Position numbers and translations under genes: made by a program | Source: an uncultured Coriobacteriia bacterium | Lineage (GTDB): Bacteria > Actinomycetota > Coriobacteriia > Coriobacteriales > QAMH01 | Direction: 5' to 3' | NCBI GenBank assembly: GCA_959608885.1 | Contig: CAUHSG010000001.1 | Coordinates: 169,644-233,643 of the forward strand | DNA length: 64,000 nt | Shown: piece after piece, positions 27,444-37,742 of the stretch | Layout of the letters: each line of letters begins with the position of its first letter | Position numbering within the stretch: the stretch's first letter is position 1 | Notes under the pieces: generated by a model | Databases searched by the model: none | What the model was told of the DNA's origin: nothing | The model's input: only the letters and a program-made list of their open reading frames with translations

Positions 27444-28795
27444 AGCTGTCCCCCATTCGTTTCGGATTCGATGAAATCCGTATAGACCATGCCTGAGTTG
27501 AAGGTCGCGTTATCGAGCACGCGACGGTGGAAGGGTATCGTCGTCGCGACGCCCTCGATGACGAACTCGTCGAGCGCGCGCTTACCGCGTGCGATGGCCT
27601 CCGCACGCGTGTCGCCCCAGACGATGAGCTTGGCCATCAGCGAGTCATAGGTGGGCGGAATCGCGTCGCCGGTACGCAGATGCGTGTCGACGCGCACGCC
27701 GGGACCACCCGGCATGTCGAAGCGCGTGATGGTACCCGGGCAGGGACGGAAGTCGTGATCTGGATCCTCGGCGTTGATGCGAAACTCGATTGCGCATGCC
27801 TTGGGCGACATCGGGGCGAGATCGGCACAGGTAATGGAATCTCCCGATGCGACGATGAGCTGCTGCTTGATGATGTCGACGCCCGTGATCTGCTCGGAAA
27901 CCGGATGCTCGACCTGCACGCGCGTGTTCATCTCCATGAAGTAGAAGCTGCCATCGGTATCGAGCAGGAACTCGATGGTGCCCGCGTTGACGTAGCCGAC
28001 TCCACGTACGGCCTTGAGGGCAGCCTCACCCATCGCCTGACGCGTGGCCTCGTCGATGACGGGGCAAGGCGCCTCCTCGATGAGCTTTTGGTGACGGCGC
28101 TGAATCGAGCAGTCGCGCTCGCACAGATGCATGGCGTTGCCGTGCGTGTCGGCGATGACCTGGATCTCGACATGACGCGGACGGCGGATGAGTTTCTCGA
28201 GGTAGACCTCGTCGTTTCCGAAGGCGTTGGCCGCCTCGGCGCGGGCGGCGACGAACATCCTCTCGAGTTCGTCGTCATCGTTGGCCTCGCGCATGCCCTT
28301 TCCGCCGCCGCCGGCAGATGCCTTGATGAGCACGGGATAGCCGACCTCATGGGCGAACGCACGCGCTTCCTCGACGGTATCGACGGGACCATCACTGCCG
28401 GGCACCGTGGGAACGCCCAGTTCCTTCATCGTCGCCTTGGCCGCCGCCTTGTTGCCGAGCGAATCGATGCATTCGGGCGAGGGGCCGATGAAGATGATGT
28501 CATTATCGGCGCAGGCACGGGCGAAGTCGGCGTTCTCGGAAAGGAAGCCGTAGCCCGGATGGATGGCCTGCGCCCCGGTGATCTTTGCGGCCGCGATGAT
28601 GTTGGGGATGTTGAGGTACGAAAGCGCGGAAGGCGCCGGGCCAATGCAGACGCTCTCGTCTGCCATCTCGACGGCACGCGTGTCCTTATCCGCTTCTGAG
28701 TACACGACCACGGCGCGAATGCCGAGCTCGTGCGCAGCACGCACGACGCGCAGGGCGATTTCGCCGCGATTGGCGATGAGAATCTTGTCAAGCAT
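27440..28795 (-). CDS. accC: Biotin carboxylase
   Basis: An ATP-grasp enzyme that carboxylates biotin on a carrier protein. 451 residues, normal for AccC. N-terminal KILIANRGEIALRVVRAAHELG is diagnostic. The glycine-rich ATP loop is KASAGGGGKGMREA. The active-site region EMNTRVQVEHPVSEQITG is intact. The next gene upstream encodes a carboxyltransferase fused to a BCCP-type carrier, so AccC is its probable partner. Confidence 0.96.
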   Translation of the reverse strand: MLDKILIANRGEIALRVVRAAHELGIRAVVVYSEADKDTRAVEMADESVCIGPAPSALSYLNIPNIIAAAKITGAQAIHPGYGFLSENADFARACADNDIIFIGPSPECIDSLGNKAAAKATMKELGVPTVPGSDGPVDTVEEARAFAHEVGYPVLIKASAGGGGKGMREANDDDELERMFVAARAEAANAFGNDEVYLEKLIRRPRHVEIQVIADTHGNAMHLCERDCSIQRRHQKLIEEAPCPVIDEATRQAMGEAALKAVRGVGYVNAGTIEFLLDTDGSFYFMEMNTRVQVEHPVSEQITGVDIIKQQLIVASGDSITCADLAPMSPKACAIEFRINAEDPDHDFRPCPGTITRFDMPGGPGVRVDTHLRTGDAIPPTYDSLMAKLIVWGDTRAEAIARGKRALDEFVIEGVATTIPFHRRVLDNATFNSGMVYTDFIESETNGGQL

Positions 28796-28813
28796 TCGAG
28801 ACCTGGGCCTTTC

Positions 28814-30670
<1,857 letters not shown>

Positions 30671-30919
30671 GTATCGCCTCCTTTTCTCAAGTTGCACGGG
30701 CTCTCGCGAACCCGGAAATTAGCTATAGAGCCTTTGATTATATACGAAGCAGCAACGCTTGTGCGCACGGATGGACCGAGACGACATGGAAAGGGCACCG
30801 CCTCGACGGTCGCTTCCCGACAGCCCGCTTCGCGGTCTTTACGGCGCGCTCCCTTAAACCTCGGCTCTGTCCTTTCCATGTCGTCATCCGCGTCAAGCGC
30901 GACCAGGCCTCTTGGCATC
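30671..30919. other. Structured intergenic region between coaD and carboxyltransferase genes
   Basis: No coding sequence was seen. A 14-bp perfect inverted pair (30781-30794 with 30871-30884, ACGACATGGAAAGG) extends with mismatches and encloses a GC-rich 76-nt interior. The interior contains CGCGGTCTTT (30831-30840) and the complement of GCGAAGCGGGC, two words also present in the nested element at 20320-20487. Upstream of 30781 the sequence is more AT-rich (ATTATATACG) and may hold a promoter for the carboxyltransferase operon. Confidence 0.55.
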
Positions 30920-31402
30920 CTACCCCAGACGCTTGGCAAGAGCCTCCCCCACGACTGGAGGAACAATGCCTTCCGTGCTGCCATGCAGCGAGGCGAGCTC
31001 CTTGGCGATGGATGATGAGACGTACATGTAATCGGGCGACGACATGACGAAGAGGGTCTCGAGCTCGGGAGCGAGACGGTAGTTGAGCATCGCCATTTGA
31101 AACTCGTACTCGAAGTCGGTCGTCGCGCGCAGCCCCTTGACGATGGCGGTGACGCCGATGGAGGTCGCGAAATCGACGAGCAAGTTCTCGAAGGGGACGA
31201 CCTCGACGTTATCGAACTCGGCCGTGACCGCACGCGCGAGCCCGACGCGCTCGTCGATGGTGAAGAGCGTGCCGCCGCGTTTGTTGGTCGATGCGGCGAC
31301 GCCGACGATGACCTCATCGGACATGCGGCTCGCACGACGTATGACATCCAGATGACCAAAGGTGATGGGGTCGAAGGTTCCGGGGACCAATGACTTGCGC
31401 AT
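30920..31402 (-). CDS. coaD: Pantetheine-phosphate adenylyltransferase
   Basis: Adenylates 4'-phosphopantetheine in coenzyme A synthesis. 160 residues. The nucleotidyl-transferase motif is GTFDPITFGHLDVI, with TFGH replacing the more usual TNGH. The C-terminal VSSSIAKELASLHG corresponds to the ISSTxVRE ATP-binding loop. It lies 2 nt after rsmD, in the standard rsmD-coaD order. Confidence 0.95.
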   Translation of the reverse strand: MRKSLVPGTFDPITFGHLDVIRRASRMSDEVIVGVAASTNKRGGTLFTIDERVGLARAVTAEFDNVEVVPFENLLVDFATSIGVTAIVKGLRATTDFEYEFQMAMLNYRLAPELETLFVMSSPDYMYVSSSIAKELASLHGSTEGIVPPVVGEALAKRLG

Positions 31403-31404
31403 GT

Positions 31405-31998
31405 CTATTCCTCGCGATCGTGATGCTTCAGGTAGGTCACGCCGATTTTGCCATACTTCTTCTGGCCATCAATCGCAAAGCGCTCATCTGCTGCAAACTC
31501 GTCGGCCACCGCCTGCTTGTCTTGCAGCGCATGCTCGTAGACGATGACACAGCCATCGGCGATCTTGTCCTGGTTGGAAAGTTCGAGAAGAAGACCGTAA
31601 ACGCGAGCGGGCTCTTCGGCGTATGGCGGGTCGAGCAATACGAGCCCGAAACGAGCCTGCGCCGCGAGGTGATCAGCGATATCGAAGGCATCACCAGTGA
31701 CAATGCGCACGCGTGGAGCCTTGAGGCCGAGCGCGCCGAGGTTACGTTCGAGCACGTCACGAGCCGCACGGTCACGTTCGATGAAGGTACAGCTGCGTGC
31801 ACCGCGAGACAGCGCTTCGATGCCCAGGGCGCCACTGCCCGCGAAGGCATCGAGCACGACGACATCAATCAGATCGGGCAGCCGCGAGTAGATGGAAGAG
31901 AAGATGGACTCGCGAACGCGATCGGTCGTGGGGCGTGTCGTCCTCTCGCTCGGGCTCTCGATGATGCGACTCTTGAATTCGCCTGCGACAATGCGCAT
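31405..31998 (-). CDS. rsmD: 16S rRNA m2G966 methyltransferase RsmD
   Basis: A SAM-dependent RNA methyltransferase. 197 residues. MRIVAGEFKSRIIESPSERT and TRPTTDRVRESIFSSI are the family N-terminus. SAM motif I is VVVLDAFAGSGALGIEALSRGA. The catalytic motif LLDPPYAEEPA is the N/DPPY type. Start ATG chosen with GAGGAG 6 nt upstream; a longer frame overlapping recG is rejected. One nt separates it from the recG stop. Confidence 0.95.
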   Translation of the reverse strand: MRIVAGEFKSRIIESPSERTTRPTTDRVRESIFSSIYSRLPDLIDVVVLDAFAGSGALGIEALSRGARSCTFIERDRAARDVLERNLGALGLKAPRVRIVTGDAFDIADHLAAQARFGLVLLDPPYAEEPARVYGLLLELSNQDKIADGCVIVYEHALQDKQAVADEFAADERFAIDGQKKYGKIGVTYLKHHDREE

Positions 31999-31999
31999 G

Positions 32000-34159
32000 T
32001 CATGCTCCTCTGCTCGCCGTCTCGTCCAAATCTGTGAACACGCGCTCGATATCGGCGGCAAGCGCCGCATGTTCGGGCGCGTGCAAGTCGGGATCGTTTT
32101 CGAGAATCTCAAGCGCATCGGCGTGCGCGCAGGCTATGAGCTTCGCGTCATCGATGACGTTGACGAGCCTGAGCGTCTCGGCGCCATGCTGCCTGCTTCC
32201 GAGCACGTCGCCCTCATGGCGCGTGCGTAGGTCGGCCTCGGCGAGCTCGAAGCCATCCGTCGTGCTCACGAAGGCATCCATGCGTGCCTGCGTCTCGGTG
32301 TCGTCTTTACCGGGGTCTGCCACGAGAAAGACCGTGCCCGGATGCTCGCCACGGCCCACACGGCCGCGCAGCTGATGCAGCTGGGAGAGGCCGAAGCGCT
32401 CGGCATCCTCAATGAGCATCATCGTCGCGTTGGGAACGTCGACGCCCACCTCGACGACCGTCGTGGCGACGAGCACATCGATAGAGCCCTCATTGAAGGC
32501 GTTCATGATCTGCTGTTTCTCGGCGGCACTCATGCGACCGGTGAGCAAGCCCACCCGATAGCCGGTGAAGACCTCGCGTTGCAGACGGGCAGCTTCCTCC
32601 TCGGCTGCCCTGGGATCGGAAATGTCACTGCCGCTGGCAAGCGAGGCAAACAGCGAACCGTCCTCGGCGCGCTTGGCCCTACGCTCGCGCGAAAGCCCCA
32701 CGAGCGGACAGATGACGTAAGCTTGCCGGCCCTGGGCAAGCGCCTGTTTCATCGCCTCGTAGGCCCTGCCGCGCGCATCGCGCGAGACGAGCTCGGAGCG
32801 CGTTGGCGTCACGTTGCCGGGACGCGTACGGATATAGCTCGTATCCAGGTCGCCGTATAGCGTGAGCGCGAGCGTGCGCGGAATGGGCGTAGCCGTCATG
32901 ACGAGCAAGTCGCAGCCCGGACCCTTCATGCGCAAGGCCGCGCGTTGGTTGACACCGAAGCGATGCTGCTCGTCGATGATGACGAGCGAGAGGCGTGCAA
33001 AGCTCACGGTGGGCTCGATGAGCGCATGGGTGCCGAAGAGAACCTGCAGGCCTCCATCGGCAGCTGCCGCGAGCAAACGCTCGCGTTCTTCGGATGCCGT
33101 CGAGCCCGTGAGCGTACCCCAGCTGATGCCCGCCTCGTCGAAGAGCGGCCCGAGCTTGCTTGCGTACTGGCGCGCGAGCACCTCGGTCGGCGCCATCATG
33201 GCTGCCTGGCAACCGCTATCGGCACTGAGTGCCAGGGCGAACGCCGCGACGATCGTCTTGCCCGTGCCGACATCGCCGAGCAGCATGCGGTTCATGCAAC
33301 GCGGCGCGCACATGTCACCCGTGATGTCGGCGATGGCCTGCTCCTGCTCATCGGTCAGCGTATAGGGCAACTGCGCACGCAGGCTCCCCACGCGAGGGCC
33401 GGAATCGTGCACGATGGGATTGGCGTCAAGCGTCTCGGCGCGACGCAGGCGCATCATCTCGAGCTGCAAGCGCAGGACCTCCTCGTAGGCCAGCCGCTTG
33501 CGAGCCTGGAGCATCTGCGCGTGGTTCTCGGGGAAGTGAATCTGGCGCAGCGCGGCCTTCTTGCCGATGAGTCCGTGCCTGAGCCGCAAGTCAACAGGCA
33601 GGGCGTCGGTCATATCGGCAGCCTGCTCGAGTGCGTTGGCGACGAAGCGGCGCATCCACGTCGTCGAAATGCCCTCGGTCGCGGGATGCACGGCGATCAT
33701 CTGGGCAAGACGCGCGTGCGGTTGGCCCGGTTCGCCCAGGAAGGCGACGTACGGACTGCTCATGCGCTTGAAACCGTACTCGAAGCTCACCTTGCCCGAG
33801 AAGGCCACGCGCATGCCGCGTTCGAACTTGGCGGTCATCCAGGGCTGCCTGAACCAGGTGGCGATGATGACACCCGTGCCATCGAAAATCGCGACCTCGA
33901 GAATATGCAGACGTCGGCGTGGCTGTTTCTCGGTAATCTCGTCGACCGTACCCACGACGGTCACGAACTGGCCAATGGGCGCACGAGCGGCGGTCTCGAT
34001 ATTGGAGAGGTCGATGTAGCGACGTGGGTAGTTCTCGAGCAGGTCCCGCACCGTCATGATGCCCATCTTGGCGAGGTTCTTCGCACGCGACGGACTCACG
34101 GCACGCACCTTGCCGACATCGCAATCAAGCAGGAAATCGGAATCTCCGCGTGATGTCAT
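32000..34159 (-). CDS. recG: ATP-dependent DNA helicase RecG
   Basis: A monomeric branch-migration helicase that remodels stalled forks. 719 residues. The N-terminal wedge/OB domain includes ENYPRRYIDLSNIE. Walker A is MLLGDVGTGKTIVAAFAL, and the DEQH-type box is IIDEQHRFGVNQR. TATPIPRTLALTLYGDLD and GRVGRGEHPGT are helicase motifs. The start overlaps the degV stop as TGATG. The order degV-recG-rsmD-coaD is a common Gram-positive cluster. Confidence 0.97.
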   Translation of the reverse strand: MTSRGDSDFLLDCDVGKVRAVSPSRAKNLAKMGIMTVRDLLENYPRRYIDLSNIETAARAPIGQFVTVVGTVDEITEKQPRRRLHILEVAIFDGTGVIIATWFRQPWMTAKFERGMRVAFSGKVSFEYGFKRMSSPYVAFLGEPGQPHARLAQMIAVHPATEGISTTWMRRFVANALEQAADMTDALPVDLRLRHGLIGKKAALRQIHFPENHAQMLQARKRLAYEEVLRLQLEMMRLRRAETLDANPIVHDSGPRVGSLRAQLPYTLTDEQEQAIADITGDMCAPRCMNRMLLGDVGTGKTIVAAFALALSADSGCQAAMMAPTEVLARQYASKLGPLFDEAGISWGTLTGSTASEERERLLAAAADGGLQVLFGTHALIEPTVSFARLSLVIIDEQHRFGVNQRAALRMKGPGCDLLVMTATPIPRTLALTLYGDLDTSYIRTRPGNVTPTRSELVSRDARGRAYEAMKQALAQGRQAYVICPLVGLSRERRAKRAEDGSLFASLASGSDISDPRAAEEEAARLQREVFTGYRVGLLTGRMSAAEKQQIMNAFNEGSIDVLVATTVVEVGVDVPNATMMLIEDAERFGLSQLHQLRGRVGRGEHPGTVFLVADPGKDDTETQARMDAFVSTTDGFELAEADLRTRHEGDVLGSRQHGAETLRLVNVIDDAKLIACAHADALEILENDPDLHAPEHAALAADIERVFTDLDETASRGA

Positions 34160-35040
34160 CAGGCAAGCCCCAGCACCCGTTCGTCTTGCGGGATATAGGC
34201 AAAGCCGAAGCAGCCGGTCGAGACATGCGTGGTGATGACCGGACCGACCATGCGCACCCCGACCTCGAGCAGGTTGATGCCCGCCGCGATCATGGCGTCA
34301 CGCAGCTCGTCAACACCGGCCATGTTGCGCGTGTGGGCAAAGCAGCACTCGAGCGGTCCGAAGCTCTCCTCGAGCTCCTTGTAACGCTGCACGAGCTTGG
34401 CGACGGCGCGCTTGGGCGACTTTGCCTTGCCGAACATCTCGACCTCCCCTTCCGGATCAACCGTGAGAAGCGGCTTGATCTTGAGCAGGGTGGCGGCAAG
34501 GCCGGTCGCCTTTCCGGTACGGCCCCCTTTGACGAGATTGCGGAGCTTGTCGAGCATGAAGCAGATACTCGTCTTGCCCTCGAGATCATGAGCGGCCTCG
34601 ACGAGTTCCTCGAAGCTCAGCCCATATTCGCGCAGCTGCGCAATGCGGCGTACGAAGAGGAACTGGGCGATAGTGTTGCAATGCGTGTTGATGACCTCGA
34701 CGGGAACGGGAGCGCTCTCGGCCGCCATCTGGGCGGTGTGAACGGTCCCCGACATACTCGAGGAGATGTGCAGCGAGATGATATGCGTATAACCCTCCAG
34801 GGCCAGGTCGGTGTACATCTGGGCAAACTCAAGCAAAGGGGGCATGGAAGTGCCGGGGAGCTTGTCGCAGGCGACGATGTAATCGTAGAACGCCTCGATG
34901 TTCTCGATGGTGTTGTCCTCGGGGAAATGCGTGCCGTCAGGCTCGATGACCCTGAGGTGCACGCACTTGACGCCGAGTTCGGCAAGCTCGGCATCCGACG
35001 CATCGCAGGCGTTATCGGTCACGATCGCTATCTTCTCCAT
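34159..35040 (-). CDS. DegV family fatty-acid-binding protein (FakB)
   Basis: FakB proteins present a fatty acid to the kinase FakA, giving acyl-phosphate for phospholipid synthesis. 293 residues. KIAIVTDNACD is the DegV N-terminus. The lipid-contact segments are DKLPGTSMPPLLEF and ISLHISSSMSGTVHTAQMA. KGGRTGKATGLAATLLKIKPLL is the conserved second half. The ATG at 35040 has AGGAG 6 nt upstream. It lies directly next to fakA. Confidence 0.92.
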   Translation of the reverse strand: MEKIAIVTDNACDASDAELAELGVKCVHLRVIEPDGTHFPEDNTIENIEAFYDYIVACDKLPGTSMPPLLEFAQMYTDLALEGYTHIISLHISSSMSGTVHTAQMAAESAPVPVEVINTHCNTIAQFLFVRRIAQLREYGLSFEELVEAAHDLEGKTSICFMLDKLRNLVKGGRTGKATGLAATLLKIKPLLTVDPEGEVEMFGKAKSPKRAVAKLVQRYKELEESFGPLECCFAHTRNMAGVDELRDAMIAAGINLLEVGVRMVGPVITTHVSTGCFGFAYIPQDERVLGLA

Positions 35041-35064
35041 CTGCATCTCCTACATCACCTTCGC

Positions 35065-36693
35065 CTATTCGATCGAGAAAACGATGGGATACAGAGGCTG
35101 CTCGCCACGCTGCGCGTCGACCTCGAGATCGGGATGGAGCTCCTCGACCCGCTCGACGAGCTTCTCGAAATCCTCCTGTGCAAAATCCTCTCCCGCAAGG
35201 AGCGTGAGCGAGTCGAGGTCGTCGTCAAGCTCGTCAATGAGTGCGAGCGTGACCTCCTCGACGCTTTTCCCCACGACATCGAGCGATCCGTCGGCGATGC
35301 CGATGATGTCATCGGGATGAATCTCGCAGCCATCCGAAGTCTTGGAATCCTTGATAGCCGTCGTGACCTCACCGCACTTGACCTCATCGAGCACGTCTAT
35401 CATGGCTTCGGCATTTTCCTCGAGGTCACCTTCGAGATCGGCGACGAGCATCGCGGAAAACGATGCGGGCACCGAGGTCGTGGGTACGACCCTACACGGA
35501 ATATCGGCGTTCTCGGCTGCGGCGTTGGCAGCCATGATGATGTTCTTGTTGTTGGGAAGCAGGATCACGGAGTCGGCATTGACCTTCTCGATGGCATCAA
35601 GCAGGTCCTTCGTCGAAGGATTCATGGTCTGACCGCCCGAAACGACATAATCGACACCGAGCGAGCGCAGGATATTGGCCATGCCCTCGCCCGCCGCCAC
35701 GGCAATGAACGCGATGGGCTTGCGCTGCGCGGGCTCGTTCGAGGCAGCCTCATCGGCGGCGATGCCATCAGCACGCTCCTCGCTCTCGAGCACCATGTTG
35801 TGAATGAAGACCTCGGATACCTGGCCACGATCGGTCATGTAGGTGAGTACCATGCCCGGCGTGTCCGTGTGCACGTGCACCTTGAAATCGGGATGAGCGC
35901 CGACGAGCAGCTCGCAATCGCCGAGCGAGGCGAGGAACTCGAGCGCCTCGGCGGGATCGACCTCATCGCTATGCAGGAGAAACTCGGTGCAGTACATGTA
36001 GTCCGAACCCGCCCAGTCGCGCACGTGCTCGATGGCGACCTTCGCCTCGGCATGCGTGAAGTCCTCGGCGGAAGCCAGATGCGCCTGCTCGCCGGTCAAG
36101 GCGGCGATGAAACTCTGGATGAGGATGGCGAGACCGAAGCCGCCGGAATCGACGACCCCGTTTTCCTTGAGCACGGGCAGAAGCTCCGGCGTGCGCTTGA
36201 CGGAGGCCAGTGCCTCGTCGGAGATGGCATGCAGCGTCGTGGTGACGTCGAACCCGTCTTCGTGGGCCTGCTGCGCGACAGTCGCGCAATCCTCGAGAAC
36301 GGTGAGGATCGTGCCCTTCACCGGCTTTCGCACGGCTTGGAAGGCGACCTCGACGCTGCGCTGGGCGGCGCGGACGATCGTCTCGGTGCTGTACTCGGTG
36401 GCATCGGCGAGCCCCTCGCACAGGCCACGCAGGATCTGGCTCGTGATGACGCCGGAGTTGCCACGTGCGCCCATGAGCGAGCCATGCGTCACGGCCTTGC
36501 GTAGCTCCGCGCCATCGGCGTTGGCCGGAAGCGCGGCGACCTCGCGGGCCACCGACTCCATCGTCAGCGACATGTTCGTTCCCGTGTCGCCATCCGGCAC
36601 CGGGAAGACGTTCAGACGGTTGATCTCCTCCTTGCGCGAGGAGAGCTCCGTCGAAGCGACTGCAATGCAGGTGCGAATATCGTCAATGTTCAT
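35065..36693 (-). CDS. fakA: Fatty acid kinase FakA (DAK2 domain)
   Basis: FakA phosphorylates fatty acids bound to FakB. 542 residues. An N-terminal DAK2/DhaL kinase domain has NRLNVFPVPDGDTGTNMSLT and SLMGARGNSGVITSQILRG, the Mg-ATP site. The middle and C-terminal DegV-interacting region includes VDSGGFGLAILIQ and VVSGGQTMNPSTKDLL. Next to degV and an Asp23 gene, an arrangement widely conserved in Firmicutes. Confidence 0.93.
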   Translation of the reverse strand: MNIDDIRTCIAVASTELSSRKEEINRLNVFPVPDGDTGTNMSLTMESVAREVAALPANADGAELRKAVTHGSLMGARGNSGVITSQILRGLCEGLADATEYSTETIVRAAQRSVEVAFQAVRKPVKGTILTVLEDCATVAQQAHEDGFDVTTTLHAISDEALASVKRTPELLPVLKENGVVDSGGFGLAILIQSFIAALTGEQAHLASAEDFTHAEAKVAIEHVRDWAGSDYMYCTEFLLHSDEVDPAEALEFLASLGDCELLVGAHPDFKVHVHTDTPGMVLTYMTDRGQVSEVFIHNMVLESEERADGIAADEAASNEPAQRKPIAFIAVAAGEGMANILRSLGVDYVVSGGQTMNPSTKDLLDAIEKVNADSVILLPNNKNIIMAANAAAENADIPCRVVPTTSVPASFSAMLVADLEGDLEENAEAMIDVLDEVKCGEVTTAIKDSKTSDGCEIHPDDIIGIADGSLDVVGKSVEEVTLALIDELDDDLDSLTLLAGEDFAQEDFEKLVERVEELHPDLEVDAQRGEQPLYPIVFSIE

Positions 36694-36729
36694 GGATGTA
36701 TCCCCGTTGATTTCGTGACTTACAAGTTG

Positions 36730-37077
36730 CTAATCGCGGACCTTCACGCCTTGGACGTGGATGTTCACCTCGTGGACAGGCAGCTGGGCACCGTCCTCGA
36801 GGACGAACTTGACCTTGTCGGCCAGCATGCGACTTACCTCGGCAAGATTGGTGCCGTGCTCGATGATGATGTAGAGGTCGACGTCAATGGCACCATCGAC
36901 CATCTCGACGTTAATGCCACGACGCAGGCGGCTCGCGGGCAGCAGCTTGGCAATGCCATCGGAAAGCGTCGGGGCGGCCATGCCCACGACACCGTAGCTC
37001 TCGAGGGCGGCGTAGCCGGCCAAGTCGGTGATGACGTCCTCGGCGATGGTCAATTCGCCGGCAATAGCATCAACCAT
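36730..37077 (-). CDS. Asp23/Gls24 family protein, second copy
   Basis: A 115-residue Asp23 (DUF322) protein. GELTIAEDVITDLAGYAALESYGVVGM at the start and GINVEMVDGAIDVDLYIIIEHGTNLAEVSRM in the middle match the family. In Firmicutes a short Asp23 gene commonly precedes fakA (the YloU position), so the copy at 27075 is probably the other functional class. ATG chosen with AAGGAG 7 nt upstream; a TTG 6 nt earlier is too close to that site. Confidence 0.88.
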   Translation of the reverse strand: MVDAIAGELTIAEDVITDLAGYAALESYGVVGMAAPTLSDGIAKLLPASRLRRGINVEMVDGAIDVDLYIIIEHGTNLAEVSRMLADKVKFVLEDGAQLPVHEVNIHVQGVKVRD

Positions 37078-37199
37078 GTGCAAGCTCCTTCGTAATTGAA
37101 ACTACATAGATGCGGTAATTGTAATTCAGGCGACACTTCGTTCACAGTCAACCACGCAATTTTGCGTATACTTTCTTGGAAAAGGGGAAGGAGGCGGCC

Positions 37200-37553
37200 T
37201 TGAACTGCGATGGCTTTTTCTTCGATAAACCACAGAACGCAGGCGGCGGCCTCGTTCTCGACGACGAGCTTGCCTACGAGATACTCGAGGTCGTTGCCGA
37301 AATCCCCATAGGACGCGTCGCAAGCTACGGGCAAATCGCGCGGCTCGTCGGACGACCGAGAAACGCGCGGCTCGTGGGCAAGGTGCTCAAGGAGGCCGCA
37401 AGCTACGGCGAATACCCCTGTCATCGCGTCGTAAACGCCGCAGGTCGTCTCGTGCCCGGCTGGGATGAGCAAGCCGCGCTCCTGGCCGAAGAGGGCGTTG
37501 AACTCAAGGACGACATTCACGTCGATATGCGCAGGCACCAGTGGGAGTGCTGA
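37200..37553 (+). CDS. MGMT-family O6-alkylguanine DNA alkyltransferase domain protein
   Basis: A 117-residue single-domain protein matching the C-terminal DNA-binding domain of methyltransferases that remove alkyl groups from guanine. The active-site motif PCHRVV is present with its acceptor cysteine. AEIPIGRVASYGQIARLVG and ARLVGKVLK are the helix-turn-helix and arginine-finger region. Without the usual N-terminal domain it resembles the short MGMT/Atl-like group, but with the cysteine retained. TTG start with AAGGAGG 5 nt upstream. Plus strand, divergent from the Asp23/fakA cluster. Confidence 0.88.
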   Translation: MNCDGFFFDKPQNAGGGLVLDDELAYEILEVVAEIPIGRVASYGQIARLVGRPRNARLVGKVLKEAASYGEYPCHRVVNAAGRLVPGWDEQAALLAEEGVELKDDIHVDMRRHQWEC

Positions 37554-37571
37554 ATGGGGCGGAGTGGATGC

Positions 37572-37679
37572 CGTCGGGGGACCAGACAAAAGTCGCCGGG
37601 GCACAATTGTCTGGTTACATAACAAATGTCTCGAAACCAGACAATTGTGCCCCGGCGACTTTTGTCTGGTCCCCCGACG
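37572..37679. repeat. Perfect 45-bp inverted repeat with 18-nt loop
   Basis: Arms 37572-37616 and 37635-37679 are exactly complementary over 45 bp. Each arm contains a 27-nt word beginning GACAAAAGTCGCCGG and ending TTGTC (37585-37611 and, inverted, 37640-37666). It sits between the convergent MGMT-family gene (+) and ppsA (-) with no gene inside. A related single copy occurs at 61999-62025. It could act as a two-way terminator or be a mobile repeat; no flanking gene or transposase is present. Confidence 0.9.
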
Positions 37680-37686
37680 CAACAAG

Positions 37687-37719
37687 AAGGGGGGCAGCCA
37701 CGACGGCTGCCCCCCCTTC
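37687..37719 (-). terminator. Rho-independent terminator after ppsA
   Basis: Stem GGGGGGCAGCC / GGCTGCCCCCC with a 5-nt loop, 24 nt past the ppsA stop, then TTCTTGTTG on the minus strand. Confidence 0.75.
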
Positions 37720-37742
37720 CTATGAACTATGGGTAAATACGC

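Noticed and set aside
34150..36504. A 784-codon plus-strand open frame opposite degV-fakA
   Set aside because: It crosses two clearly real minus-strand genes and shows no protein family features.
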